Origin: Chitinophagaceae bacterium
Lineage (GTDB): Bacteria > Bacteroidota > Bacteroidia > Chitinophagales > Chitinophagaceae
Direction: 5' to 3'
DNA: 64,000 nt
NCBI GenBank assembly: GCA_016720745.1
Contig: JADKKA010000001.1
Coordinates: forward strand, 62,001 to 126,000
In this document: piece by piece, positions 1 to 12,218 of the stretch
Position numbering within the stretch: position 1 is the first letter of the stretch
Layout of the letters: each line of letters begins with the position of its first letter
The notes under the pieces: model-generated
The model's input: only the letters and a program-made list of their open reading frames with translations
The model's database searches: none
What the model was told of the DNA's origin: nothing
Program-made: the position numbers and the translations under genes

Positions 1-202
1 CGCTCAGATACATAGCCCCGTCATGTAAATGAGTATTTTCTGGATAAAACCGATGTGCATATGCATAAGAAAAACCTCCAAAACTGCCATTCTTAGTTAC
101 AAAGAAAGCACTCTCGAGTGAAACTAAGTTATTTGGATCGTATCTGCCATGCAAAATTGGTTCTATAATAATTTCTACACCACATTTTAAACGAATATTC
201 AT
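1..202 (-). CDS. Hypothetical protein, 3' end outside the window
   Basis: Reading the minus strand from an ATG at 202-200 gives 67 codons open to the window edge. The protein begins MNIRLKCGVEIIIEPILHGR, with no signal peptide or membrane segment. It starts 14 bases after the stop of the Z1-domain gene on the same strand, so it is probably co-transcribed with it. Z1 loci often carry further nuclease genes downstream (for example PD-(D/E)XK DUF4420 or AIPR proteins), but I see no diagnostic motif in the visible part and do not assign a function. Confidence 0.55.
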   Translation of the reverse strand, partial: MNIRLKCGVEIIIEPILHGRYDPNNLVSLESAFFVTKNGSFGGFSYAYAHRFYPENTHLHDGAMYLS

Positions 203-216
203 TTGTCACAAAGAAT

Positions 217-2372
217 TTATTCCTCTGTATAGACGTAATTAGGCATATTCTCTGGCATTACTAATACGGGCCAGTAGAATTGCGCATCGCGCCAGCCATC
301 GGCTTCACGGCCCTTCTCCTTTAATAACATTAAGACCGGCCCCTTTTTAGCTAGCTTCCTGGATATTGGCAAGTCAGTACGACCATCATCAGGTGCGTCG
401 GTAAATGTTTTTCTCTCGGGCTTATAGCGGCTGGCTTCTTTGTCAACTTTATGATAAATAATTACAGTATCTCGTTTATTCTTTTGAATGCCCAAATCAA
501 TCGCTTTTTTGAAAGGAGCAGTATCCCAATCCAATCCAACATTATTGAACCTGGGCTCATAAGTGTAAGTATCCAAAATAAGATCAATTATCCTATAAAC
601 AAATTCAGCTGGCACTTCGAAATTCACCCTTCCATTACCATATTGGAAGATTATTTTATCAATCTCTTCAATGTGCTTTCTAATATCAGTCATTGATCGG
701 GTTTGAAAACCAATAGGAAGCATGCGACTGAATGCCTTAAACGACAATATACAGGATGCCCGCAACTTATTAGGGCCACAGGGAATAATCTGGCTACCCT
801 TCTTGGCAATAAATTTTACAATTGCCTTATCACCATCTCGTTCGATACCCTCTCTCAGATCTTTATCAAACCAGTACATGTTTCTCATGGCTTCATAAAT
901 ATCCATTGAAGTATGAAAACGGGTCACAGACAGATCCTCTTTACTTCGGCTGCCATACATCCGTGAATGCTGTAATACTGTATCCATCTGAAATGCTCCG
1001 GGGCTTCTGCCATAAAAGAAGCCAATTAAATGATCAATCGTAATGCCCCTGTCGAGAGACTGACCACCGACAAAGATATTATAGGGGTTATCGAGGCGGA
1101 GCTGACCATCTTCCCCAAGTAATTCAGATATTTGGTTTACAGAATTTACCTCAACTACTCCCACGTGTCTGTTCTTCAGAGCGTCAAATAAAGTATCGCT
1201 GATTTCACTGTATCGAGGTACCGTAAGATTTGCAGCTCGTATCGAAAAGGCAAGTTGATGGTAAAAAGGTTTCAGTATATCATTAAGTTCAGCCTTGTTT
1301 AGTTCGGTAAGCTTTTTGATTAGAAGATTTACTAGCTCCCTTTGAGCATTATGAACTTTCTGCAAAGTTGAAGTATGAATCAGAAAGGCTGAATGGTAAG
1401 GCTTGCTCCATAAATCCTCGGCATGCTCCTGATCCCGGCGAATAGCACCACCCACCAAATAAGTTAATATGGATGATCGGAAACCTTCAAATTTTTGGTG
1501 TTCAATAAATTATCCTTCAGTCGCTGATCATAATCATAGCGATTCGTTTGACCTACAAAATTTAGTGTCTTAAGTTCTTCTTTATCTACCTGAACATGCA
1601 TATAAGATGCCGGCGAAGCCAAATCCAACGATTTCTCAAAGTAGTATTCGCCACCAATATAAGCATCATGGGGCCTTAATAGCTCGGTAAAAACCGGACG
1701 TTGCGGAGAATACTCCTCGAAATTAATTTTTCCGTGTTCGGGCTGCAGATAAAGCGAATAAGGAGTTGCTGTAACCTGCAAAAAACTGGCTCCCTTTTTT
1801 AGTTTAGCTCGTAATTTAGATATTGATTTTGAAACTGAACCCAAATCAAATCCATCCGGCTTACTTTTATCTGTTGCAAAAGATACACTCGCCTGATCAG
1901 CTTCATCATCTACGATCAGTATCTTTTTATTTTTTAATTCTTGAATATCATTAAATAATACCTCCAAAGCATTCAGGTTTTTCTGCTCCTTTTTAACTAT
2001 AATAATATTTTTTTCTCTAAGTATGTAGCCAGTAAGCTGACCCTCTTGCAATTTAATAACATCCCATATATACAGACGACTCGCTTCAACAGGTCTTCTG
2101 AATTCACTTCTCAACCGTTTAATTGTTTGCTCAACCAATGCTACTGAATTTTTAGTAAATATTATAGTTAAATCGTAGCCTTCATCAAAACATTTTGCGA
2201 TAATTCCTGTAAATGCCCTGGTCTTACCAGATTGAATCATGCCCAATAAAATACCGGGTTTTATTTCATCTGTATTATGCTTCTTAAGCTTTAGAACAAC
2301 CTCTTCCATGGTATTTTTTAACTCATTGGAATCGGTACGGCTTTCTTCGGTGATGTATTTGTAGAATGACAT
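217..2372 (-). CDS. Z1-domain NTPase (helicase/endonuclease-associated), one frameshift
   Basis: Two reading frames (2372-1464 and 1458-217) join into one protein of about 718 residues if one base is added near 1485. Visible motifs are Walker A GMIQSGKT, Walker B LIVDDEADQ, a helicase-like QVTATPYS motif, and the Z1 hallmark region GGQSLDRGITIDHLIGFFYG followed by DTVLQHSRMYG. Z1 ATPases occur in Bacteroidota and other phyla in defence loci with methyltransferases, MORC/GHKL ATPases and PD-(D/E)XK nucleases. The SF2-like ATPase probably acts on DNA. No methyltransferase lies next to it here; the nearest one belongs to the adjoining restriction-like locus. The frame break may be an assembly error. 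Family assignment is strong; the role in defence is inferred. Confidence 0.8.
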
Positions 2373-2535
2373 ATAGTATACTTTATTTATTCTTGATTAT
2401 TTATTAAGTCGAAAATCGATAGTATAATTTCTGTAACTTACGGAGTTTAGCACTTGTATTGCAATCTCCCACGCAAAGCTATATTCTGAACTTTGGTTTG
2501 TGTGGATCTGGAATCGCGCTTGCATAATGCGAGGG

Positions 2536-3317
2536 TTATTTGTCACTATTTAAAAAACTTAAATCAATATAGATATCATTTAAAGGATGCGCCCGTTCTA
2601 TTCCAACCAATTCGCTAAAATTAAGCTCGGTTTCCTCAAACAAATTTGCATCAATTTTAGCTAGTATAGGCTGATTGAATATTCTAAAATTAGATAAGAT
2701 TTTGCTTTACTAAATGCCATAATAAAAAACCAGATTTATAAAGTTTTCCGGAATTCTTAAGTTCATTGAAAAACTCTTTATGATATTCATTTTCGTCTGA
2801 AATTAGTTGATGCTCTAACCAATTTCTTTTTTATCACCCTCCCTTGGTGGATAAATAAAGAATAACATTTTCTTCGTAATATACGTGTGAATACTTAATA
2901 TTAGTTTCTGTCGCACCTTTTAAATATTTATTATTGAATGAGAGCAAAGGACAAATGATACTTGCACTTTCAATTATATACCCTCTTGCCCAACTTTGCC
3001 CACAATCAATATTCTGAATCAGACTGTTTGCATAATGTATATCTGTAGTAAGAATAAATGCAGCTGCCTGAAGTGCTGAGATTCTGAACCATCCATGTTT
3101 CCCTGTAATTTTCACTTACATAAACATCATCTACAAATTTTATTATCGCTGCTGAATTTTCATTGGTAATACTATCTTTAAAATAATAGCATATCCACGC
3201 TATTGACAAACTTCTGGCCTCTTGAATCGCGGGGATAGGACTTTCTTCAAACTGATTTTTGAACAGTTCCAATTCTGATTCTATAAACCCATTTATCAAT
3301 TGCTTTGAAATGCTCAT
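2536..3317 (-). pseudogene. Unidentified protein, broken by about three frameshifts
   Basis: Conceptual joining of fragments gives about 255 residues: an N-terminal part starting MSISKQLINGFIESELELFK (3317 to about 3118), a middle part (about 3115-2850), and a C-terminal part with IDANLFEETELNFSELVGIE, ending at a TAA at 2536. Each fragment has coherent Bacteroidota-like codon use on the minus strand, and the pieces follow one another in order, so this was one gene. I do not recognise the family. It lies between the restriction-like locus and the Z1 gene in the same orientation and may be a third component of the Z1 locus. The 163 bases between its end and the Z1 start hold no gene I can see. 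Confidence 0.5.
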
Positions 3318-3337
3318 TATATCAAGTTACATATTTT

Positions 3338-6300
3338 TCAGTCCTCATCTTCTTCCGTTTCGTCTGTTATTAAAACTTCCTCCTCCAATTCATCCAATAC
3401 AATTTCTTCTTTGGCTTCTATGCCGTATAAGCGGTTTACCATTTCGTCTATTTCGGCTTCTATGGGGCGGAGTTGGGTGTTCATTTCTGCACGGTCTATT
3501 TCTCCTGCAAAGTATTCTTTCTTAATAGCCAAACACTCATCAAACATTTTATTGAAAGCTTTAAGTTCTTTCTCTGATGGTATTTTTATTGGGAGTTTAC
3601 GAATGTCATTCATTTGAATGGCAACAGTGTTATTCAAGAACTCTCGAATTATTTTGAAACCTAAATATGAATTGATGAAAGTCACTAGGTATTTATCCCC
3701 AAGTTCAGTTTCATCATATAATGACATAGATTTTACGTCATTAACTGACTGCCCTTTTAATCTACATTTTACATAAGTAGAATTCGGATTTAAAACATCA
3801 CTCCAACAAAATCCATTTCTGAAATAGAATTGTGGATTTCTAACCACTGGCATTCCAACACCACTATGCCCTGAATGGCTTTTCAACCAATTTACTGCTT
3901 CTTCACTCCATTCAATTAGATAAAGGGGTTTCTGAATACCAACGATTTCCTTTCTTTATCGCCTTTGTCATATGGAACGAAAGTTTCTTTTCCTTTAATT
4001 CCTTCCAGTTTTTGTTTGTCGGATATATTTTCAACATCAAAAATCATTGAATCTGGAATGATTCGATACATAAAACCTTTGCCAAAAATTCGCAAACCGA
4101 ATTTCTCTTTGATGCCATCAAACAATTCCCAAATTTCAGGTTCCCTCAAAACGTCTAAAACATCTTTCACATCATCAATGCTACCGCAATCAGATAAAAT
4201 GTCAAATTTGCGTTTGATTTTGGCTCATCGTTTATTGCCTTCCATAATTTTTGAACTCTTGTTTCCTGCATCTATCAGCAAAACGAGATGAGGAACCGTA
4301 ACCGACAAATTTTCCATTGTTCCCGTTGCTAAACCTTGTCCTCCATCAGTTAACAATCCGATAAGTGCAATTCCACCTGGCTTAATTGATTTAACATGGG
4401 TTCTGATTGCATCTCTATTATTTTCAATCTCTCTTGATGTTTCAATTTTACTCCACCAAGTATCAAAAACAGGTCTGGCCGGTTTTACTATCTTTTCTAA
4501 AATTTGGCAGTTGTATTCCGTTGGTGAGAAAATAGCGTAGTTTATTGCTTTACGATATGGTTCAAATGAAACTTTAAATTTCAGTAAAGTTGAATTCTCG
4601 TCTTTAAAAACTTTGTCGCCATCGCAAGTATGAGAATTTTTCCACTTGGGTGTTTCGTGACCTAAAGCACTGAAAGTTCTATCTAAAATACGTTCCCAAC
4701 CTGATAGATTTTCTTTTGAAGTCCGAATCTGTTTCCATTCTTCTTCTGAAATATTGAAGGATTCAGCATTTGGTTTCCTAATGTCAATGTAAACCATTTC
4801 AGGTTTATCAATGGCTCTTTCTTTCTTAACCGTGAAAATGGCTGTGTCCACCAATGCTGCAAATGCTTTTGGTGTATTGATTATTTCCGTTACTCGGCAT
4901 TCAGGCAAAAATTGATGGTTTAACATTTTCTGTTTTTTACAGGAATCAAACTGGTTTGCAGCCGATTTTTTGTTGCCAAACAAATCGGGGTTTGCAATAG
5001 GAATATGCTTCTGCAATTGTTCGCCAAATAAATCTGTTTGCCCTCTGACAGAGTTGCTTCCTGCAATTCCCAAGAAAATGCATTCGCATATTCTTTTTGG
5101 TTTGCAAAGTCAAGGAAAGTGTCCGAAGTAATGTAACTCAAAAAACCACCTGATTTCAGCAATTCAAGCCCTCTGAAAGTAAAATGGTTGTAAAGGTCAT
5201 CGCAATAGCCGTATTCTTCCTCCAGTTTTTTGCTGATGCCCATACTGCTGATGAGTTTGGTATTTACATAAGGTGGATTGCCAATCACAATATCAAAGCC
5301 AGGGTTTTTGCTTTCTTTGTTAAAAATGCCAGGGAATACAACCCTTTCAATAAAATAATCTTTGATTGTGTTTTAAATATTGCCAAGTTGCCCAATTCTT
5401 CAGCAATGCTTTTTCCTTTTTCGTAGTTTGGCTATCTCTTTTTCTGATGCTCTGTTTGAATTGATTATTGATGCCCAACGAACTGAATTTAATTCTTTTG
5501 TAACTGCTTCGCTTTTGCTGTCAACTACCCTTTCCAGCAGTTTTACAATTTTCTCTTTTATTTCTTCTTTGGTTCCGTGTCGGTCGCTTTTGGCAATGAA
5601 GTATTGGTTTTCGAGATTCACCAATTCTTTCAATAATTTATCATTGTCAATTTGGTCAATGAGTTCATTCAGATTGCTGTCTTTATAAAAACGGAACAAG
5701 GAATTTTTTTTATAAAACTTAAATTCAAGATTGGGTAAAGGTTTCAGGTTATAATTCTCTTTGCTGAAATCAACCCTTTGTTCTACAATCAGCGAAAGCC
5801 AGCAACGAAGTTTGGTTATTTCAATGGCATATTCCAACAAGTCCACACCAAACAAACAACTTCGCAACAAACCCAATTTCTTTACATAACGAATTTGTCC
5901 ATCGGCAAACATTTCAGAAATATGCTCTCTGAATTGCTCGTCTTTCGATTTCATCATTTCTGCTACCCACACTTTTCCTTCGGGGTCAACGGTGGTAAAC
6001 ACTTGCATCATTTCTTCCAACATTCCCATTGGGAAAGCACCAGAACCACAAGCTGGATCAAGCACGGTTGTTTCCAATAGTTTGTGAATGATGGTTTTGC
6101 TATTTTCAGTTTTTATTTCAGTATCGAGATGTTTTAACAAAGTGCTACGGCACATATAAGAAACCACAGGACGGGGCGTATAAAAAGCACCTGCATTTTT
6201 ACGGGCTGCTTCTTTGGTATCATCGCTTTGCTCTGCCAACAGGTTTTCAAAAATTCTACCCAACATTTCAGGGTCAACGGCAATTTCTTCTTCAAGCGGT

Positions 6301-7210
6301 GTGTTTTCTGCAATGGTAAATTTGTATCGGGCAAGTATGCTGTTCAGTCCTTTTTCTTTGTCTAAAAACAATAAGTCAGGAACGACAAAGGCATTATTTA
6401 CTTTTCCTAATTCGCACCAGTCATTCGGGTGAATGTCAAACAAACCACCATTGAGATAAGGGAGAAAAGAAAATAGCTTCTTTGATGGCTTTTTCATCGG
6501 CAAAGTTGGCAGCATACACATCAAACACTTTTTTATCACGGTCTTTCTTTTCGCTGTTCAGTGCATTGAAAAAAAGGTTTTGAAGAATGAATTTATAGTA
6601 TGCTGTTCCTTTTGATTTCGGTTTTATTAAATCGTTGTCTTCTCCGTTATCAAATTCGGGAAGTAGCAAATCATCTTTAACTACTTTTAGTTCTTTCAAA
6701 AACCAAATGAAAATCAATCGGGCAATCAGGCGAACTGTAAAATCTTTGTGCTTTTCAGAACCTGCGGTTTGGTCAGGAATTTTAATGTCCTTAACTGCCT
6801 TGTTGAACCAAGCAATAATGTCTTCATAAAAATTCTTGTTGAGAACTGAAATGGAGAATACCGATTGCCAGTAGTAATACAACTGCGTGAAACTCTTAAC
6901 GGCTTTGCTTCCTGTGGTTGGAATCACCAATTGTTTAAGAATGGCTAAATGTCCTCTGTGCGGTTGTTTTGTGTCAATGTCTTTTAACAATGAAACTTTG
7001 CCTACTTTTTCACCTTCACGCCATTCTTGTTTGTATTTAATGCGTTCGCTGTTGGCAAACGAAATCAGACGCTTTAAATCTATCGCCTAAAACATCGGCA
7101 GGCGAAGCAGGTTCATCAGCCAAATAATCAACTGGCACTTTCAGTTCTTCAAAAAATGCTTTTAAAGCATTGATGAATGAATCGGTATGAAATTTTATAA
7201 TTGAATTCAT
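3338..7210 (-). pseudogene. Eco57I-class N6-adenine DNA methyltransferase, multiply frameshifted
   Basis: Fragments in order along the minus strand rebuild a protein of roughly 1,290 residues. The ATG at 7210 overlaps the upstream helicase stop as ATGA. Motif I reads LDPACGSGAFPMG (about 6040), the catalytic motif IV reads IGNPPYV (about 5275), and the C-terminal part resembles a target-recognition region ending in an acidic tail. At least five small indels and one in-frame TGA (4225, where a Trp is expected) interrupt it. The frame junctions near 3925, 5375, 5425, 6480 and 7090 each need one base added or removed. It would methylate adenine and pair with the helicase/PLD protein upstream. 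As read it cannot produce full-length enzyme; whether this is decay or sequencing error is open. Confidence 0.75.
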
Positions 7211-10200
7211 TTGTTGCTTATGATAAACCAAGTGATTAAATCGAAATTGTCTTTATTGAATTTCTGCGAAGCAGAACCTTCATTTTTTAATTTTTGAATG
7301 GTGGTTTTACTTCCTGATTTCAGTTTGTTCAACATATCGAGTGAAGCTTTTCCCATTTTTTGTTTTACTGTTCCATCTTCCTGCACTTCTTCTTCTGTTG
7401 CCTGACTTTTCAACCAAGTGGACAATGCAGCAGATAAATGCTCAATTGATTTTGGTTCGCCTTGGTCAATTGCTTTTGGCACAAAGCGAATTTCTTCTTT
7501 GTGTTTTGCCAAAGCGTCCAATACTTCTTTTTGGTTTAAGAATACCGATTTGCCCGAATGGTCAATGTAAATGAGTTCGTAACCTTTGTATTCAAAATTA
7601 TTGGCTTTGGCAGGTTTGCTTGGATAGCCCAATAAGGCAATCACTCCTTCTTGTGGGCAAACTTCCTGAATGGCTTTAAAACCTGTGTATATGCCGTTTG
7701 GTAGGGATTTATAAAACTGTTCGTTCTTTCTCAGTTCTTCTAATAACTCCTGACGGAAAGTTTCCAAAGAGAAATCATCAAAGCCCAATGATTTCTCGGT
7801 TTCAATTTCATCCCAAGACGATTGCATTTGCTCTAACATTCTTGCTTTTGTTTCTGCTCCAGATTTTCATCTTCAGCCATTTCTTTGAAGGTATCTGAAA
7901 AATCTAAATGAACTTCAGAACCTGCCAGCTTCATCGCTGCCATTCGTTGTTCAATTCTGCCTTGCAAATTTAAATATGAATTGATGTTGTTTGATGGCCA
8001 GAAATTAATACCAAATATTTTTGTGTTTGGTGAACCCAAACGGTCAATACGACCCATTCGCTGAATAACACGAACTGGGTTCCAGTGTATATCGTAATTG
8101 ATTACCAAATCACAATCTTGCAAGTTTTGTCCCTCACTCAAAGCATCCGTTGCTATTAGAATATCAATCGGGTTTTGCAGTTTTTCATAAGTCCGTTTGT
8201 CGTTCTCTGCAATCCAATGTTGCCATTCGTCAAACTGTTGGTTTAAAGAAAGTTCTTTGCTTGATGGTTCAAAAGCCCATTCTTTTTCACGGAATAATTT
8301 TGTGAAAGGAGCAAAGCGTTCCAAAATAGGTTCATACTTTTTGGTTTCGCCTTCTTCGTTCCAAACTTTGGAAGTGTCCCCACTTACAGCAGCAATATTG
8401 TTAAAACCCCTTGCGATTAGTTGCTCAAACAAATAAAATGCTGTGTCTTTATAAACTGTAAAAATCAACACTTTTGGCGTTGCCTCCGTTTTCACCTGCT
8501 TGTCTTTTTTTTACAATTCTATTTATTAGCGTTTCGAGTTTATCATCCTCACTGTTGTGGTTTCTCGGCTTTTTAATCTCTTTAGCAATCTTGCGTTCAA
8601 ACTGAATTAAGTTTGATTGTAACAATTGCAATGCTTCAATATCTGCTTTTAAATCCTTCTTGAAATTTTCAATATTGCCCGAACGGTCAATATCCATCAA
8701 TCGGGTTTTACGTTTTTTGCCTAAAGTAAAATCTTCTATTTGAGCTAAAATATCATCGTCATCAAATAGAGAAGGTTGGGCTTCATTCCAACCTGTTTCC
8801 TTTTTAGTTTCTTGATATTGTTTAATTCTGTCGAGTGCATTTTGATGATGAGCTAATATTTTTTCAGTAGTTGACTGAAAGGAACACCAAGAGGATTCAA
8901 GCCGTTTCACCAACAAGATATACATCATCTTTACCAAGAAATGGTCACGTTGCTTTTCATCGTGTAATATGTCAGCATCTTCAAATTCGTCAATATAAAA
9001 TGAAGGTTGATAACCTGAAAGCATTGGCGGAAAATGGTCGAACAATTCTTCAAAACTCTCGAAGTTGCCAATCTGCTTTGGTGTAACGAAAATATTTTCG
9101 GGTTTTGTTTTTTTAGGAAATTTCAATCCGTCCTGATGTCCTTCAATCATTTTCCGAGTTCGGGCAACAGTCAATGAATCGGTTAGTTTGAAAAAGTTAG
9201 GTGGTAACTTTTTAATAAACTCACCGATTTTAGGGTCGGGTTCTTGTGTCCATTCATTGAATGCCTTTTGTGCTGCCCTGAAAGTGTAATCAATGTTTTT
9301 AATGTCCAATGATTCTTCAAAACCTTTTGCATTTCCGCAAACAATTAATTTGAATTGATTCCGAATGTCCATCAACGAATTATTGATTGGTGTTGCTGAA
9401 AGCATTAGCACTTTTACATCTTCGTTTTGTGAAAGAATCTGGTCAACCAAAAATTTGTAGCGTTTGGATTTATCGTTTCGCAAATTGTGGCTTTCATCAA
9501 TCACAAACAGTTTGGGCTTTTCATTGATAAACAATTTGTCCGCTCTGTCGTGGTATTTCTCCATCAAGTCATCCGTAAGGTCGGTATGAAATCTCAAGGA
9601 AATATTCAAACTGATCTTTTTCAAATTTTGAGTTTTGATTCTTTTGATAAATTCTCCAATTGTATTGCAGTTTCTTTGGGCAAATCAAAATAACTTCACG
9701 ACCTTGCAATTGATAGAATTTCATAACTGCCAATGCAGTCCAGGTTTTACCCAAACCAACAGCATCTGCTAATATAGCTCCATTGTGTTTTTGAAGCATC
9801 TTAATCAAGCTCAGAACTCCTTTCTGCTGAAATTCATATAAGTGCATTGTAAACTACCGTGTTTTCAAGTCTTCCAATTTGTCGGTTAAATTCGGGATTA
9901 TCTTTTTCAAGCAGCAATTCGTCACCAAAGAGTTCAAACAAAACTTTATAGTAAAGTTGCTTTGGCGAATACTCGGTAAAAATCTTCTTGATTTCGTCAA
10001 TCAGGTATTGTTTGAAAGGAATTCGATTAACGCCACCGTTGCCATCAACAACGGTTTTATAATCGTGGGCTTGCGGTCTTGCCCACAAGTCTTCAAACCA
10101 CTTTAGTAACTCGTTGTATTGTGGATCGGAACCGAAACTACCAATATTTAATTCAACATTGTTTGTCGTCTTTAAACCAACTCCTGCTTCTGTCAAATTT

Positions 10201-10520
10201 GAACTACCTGAAATGTAGTAGTCCTTTTGTGGGTCTTTGTCGTTGTGTTTGTATAGATATGCTTTTGCGTGGCAAAAATTTGGTTCTAATGTTTTAGCAA
10301 AAACTTTTTCAAGTTCTAAAAAGGCAACCGCCTCTTGAGCTACCTTACTTAATTTCAAAGAAGCGTCAATGTTGATGTCTTCGTTTAAAAGGTCAAGTGC
10401 TCTGTCCTTGTCAAAGTCGAAGTTTACAATGTCGCCAAGTATGAATTTGTATTCATCAATTTTGTCCTTTGTCGCCTTAGATAAATAAGCCAATGCACCA
10501 ACTGTAAAATAGCCTGTCAC
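7207..10520 (-). pseudogene. PLD-nuclease/SNF2-type helicase, 5'-truncated and frameshifted
   Basis: The N-terminal part (10520-9834) has a phospholipase-D-like nuclease signature, HAKAYLY followed by SGSSNLTEAGV. A Swi2/Snf2 helicase follows: DAVGLGKTWTAL (Walker A), VIDESHNLRND (DEAH-like box), LMLSATPINNS, and motif VI VIQRMGRIDRLG. Frame changes occur near 9840, 9600, 8510 (an A8 run) and 7850; all can be restored by single-base edits. The start of the PLD domain is missing because the reading frame runs straight back into the XRE gene. The pair helicase-PLD plus Eco57I methyltransferase resembles restriction-like defence operons in which the helicase moves on DNA and the PLD domain cuts. 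As read it is non-functional. Confidence 0.75.
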
Positions 10521-10722
10521 GATAGATAACTTTCCCTGTCTGGGTATATTTTGTAATCCACTCGTGGACTTTCCGATAGCTTTTCAAATGCGTTCGGCTC
10601 ACCGGTTTTTCAGTGCTTTCCATCTTGCTTACATAGGCAGTGTCTACCTCCAGTTCAGCAGCAACCTGGCGCTGTACCAGGCCCTTTGCTTCCCGCAATT
10701 CTTTTAATTTTTCGCCCAACAT
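10477..10722 (-). pseudogene. XRE-family HTH regulator, C-terminus replaced at a deletion junction
   Basis: The protein from the ATG at 10722 begins MLGEKLKELREAKGLVQRQV and contains a clear XRE helix-turn-helix (VAAELEVDTAYVSKMES) through about residue 45. After HLK the expected continuation HLKKLSE appears only in another frame, and a few residues later the sequence becomes the middle of the PLD domain of the next gene. This looks like a deletion that removed the regulator's last third and the first part of the helicase gene. Such regulators normally control the restriction operon that follows them. An upstream start at 10758 is possible, but the motif-containing protein fits the ATG at 10722. 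Confidence 0.6.
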
Positions 10723-10872
10723 AATATACCTTATTTGGTCTTGTCCAATATAGGTCAAACTTAGTAAAATATTACAAAGAATCCTAACAGAATCTTAAAC
10801 ACAAAAACTAAAACATTTAGTATATTTATCCACATTTCGCAACATTTACTATGAATTTACAAAAACACTTCT

Positions 10873-10880
10873 TATGTTTG
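10873..10880 (+). promoter_or_regulatory. Possible Bacteroidota -7 promoter box
   Basis: TATGTTTG matches the Bacteroidota -7 consensus TAnnTTTG and lies 24 bases before the ATG of the XRE-ImmA gene, in the region separating it from the divergent XRE gene. I see no good TTTG -33 box at the expected spacing, so this is tentative. Confidence 0.3.
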
Positions 10881-10903
10881 TCCCCCGATTAAATGAAAGG
10901 AAT

Positions 10904-11984
10904 ATGACACAAGTGATCAATCCAAACATGATTTTACTGGCAAGAGAAGCCAGGGGGCCTCACCCAAACGGAACTGGCCGAGAAGATCCATCTGCACAAG
11001 GCAAACGTTTCCAGGCTGGAAAACGGCGAAACCAATGTAAATGAAGAAACCCTGGTAGCTCTATCTGAGGCTACTCATTTTTCTCCACAGTTTTTTATGC
11101 AGCAGGGAGATATTATGCCGGTGAACCTGAGCTACCGGAAAAGACAGCACGTGCCAGCTAAACTGATCTATCCAATTGAGGCTCAAATAAATATCATCCG
11201 TCGTCATGTTCAAATTATTACCCGATCATTGGACATGTCATTGCCGGATTTACCGGTATTTGAAGTGAGAGGCAACCAAACCGCCCAAAAGATTGCCACC
11301 CTGCGAGGAAGAAATGGAATATAACCACTCCAGTCATCGAAAATCTTACCAAAGCAATTGAGGAACAATGTTATCATCAACAGCTTTGATTTTGGAACGG
11401 AACGGGTAGACAGCCGGAGTATGCTTACGGATGATAAATACCCCATCATATTTTTGAACAATAGTCTTTTGGGCGACCGGCAGCGTTTTTCCGGCTTTTG
11501 AACTGGGCCACCTGATCATGCACACTTTTACCATCGTGCCGCATGACAGGATATTAACCATGAAGCCAACCTGTTTGCCGCCGAATTGCTTAAGCCGAAA
11601 AGGAAATTATCCAGGACTTTAAAGACGGGATCACTTTACCCTTGCTAGGTGAACTGAAACGGAAATGGAAAGTGAGTATGATTGCCCTGCTTTACCGGGC
11701 CGATGACCTGGGTTTGTTAACGCCCAACCAAAAGCGATACCTGGTACAACAGTTCAACCAGCAAAATATACGAAGACGGGAACCGCAGGAACTGGATATT
11801 CCCAAAGAGAATCCGAAATTGATGCGCCGCCTGCTGGCAGATTATATGGGAAAACAAAGTTGGGTGTTACTCAACCTGCACCCTGCTGGCCATTGAAGCA
11901 ACCGATTATTTGGAATATTATGCCTGGACCCGATTATTGCGAAGGATAAAAATACTACTGACCCGGATTTATAAACAGTTTTAA
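10904..11984 (+). pseudogene. XRE-ImmA/IrrE-type metallopeptidase (DUF955), decayed
   Basis: From the ATG at 10904 the conceptual product reads an XRE HTH (TELAEKIHLHKANVSRLENG), then an ImmA/IrrE-like domain visible in several frames: SFDFGTERVDSRSML, LLGDRQRFS, and a zinc-binding region read as FELGHLIMH. The first histidine expected in HExxH is phenylalanine in this reading, so the site would be dead even if the frames were repaired. At least four frame changes occur between 10950 and 11900. XRE-ImmA fusions usually act as antitoxins or regulators of mobile elements, cleaving a repressor under stress. The final 30 codons before 11984 do not match the usual C-terminus and may be a second fragment. 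Confidence 0.65.
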
Positions 11985-11994
11985 AAGATTACCG

Positions 11995-12200
11995 ATGAGT
12001 ATTACAAGCAACAGGATTGAAATTAAACCGTACAGTTTAACGGAACTGTCACAGATTTATGGGGGTTACCAACCGTACCATGAAAAACTGGATCACCGGC
12101 ATGATGCGGCCGTTGGTGAAAAGATTGGAAGGCTTTATACTGCCCTTCAAATAAAGATTATTTTGAGAAGCTGGGTTTGCCGGGTAAAGTGGAAGAGTAA
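11995..12200 (+). pseudogene. Small HTH DNA-binding protein, three homopolymer frame breaks
   Basis: The conceptual product starts MSITSNRIEIKPYSLTELSQ, continues IYGVTNRTMKNWITGMM and ends KLGLPGKVEE. It has a MerR/excisionase-like winged-helix pattern. Reading through needs G5 to G4 at 12061-12065, A4 to A5 near 12120 and T4 to T5 near 12165; all three sites are homopolymers. The gene resembles the HTH protein at 15107 (IRPYRLMDLAAIYDVSSKTM), so the two are probably paralogues. A role in recombination or transcription control is plausible but not shown. Confidence 0.5.
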
Positions 12201-12218
12201 TTCATAAAATAATTTTGT

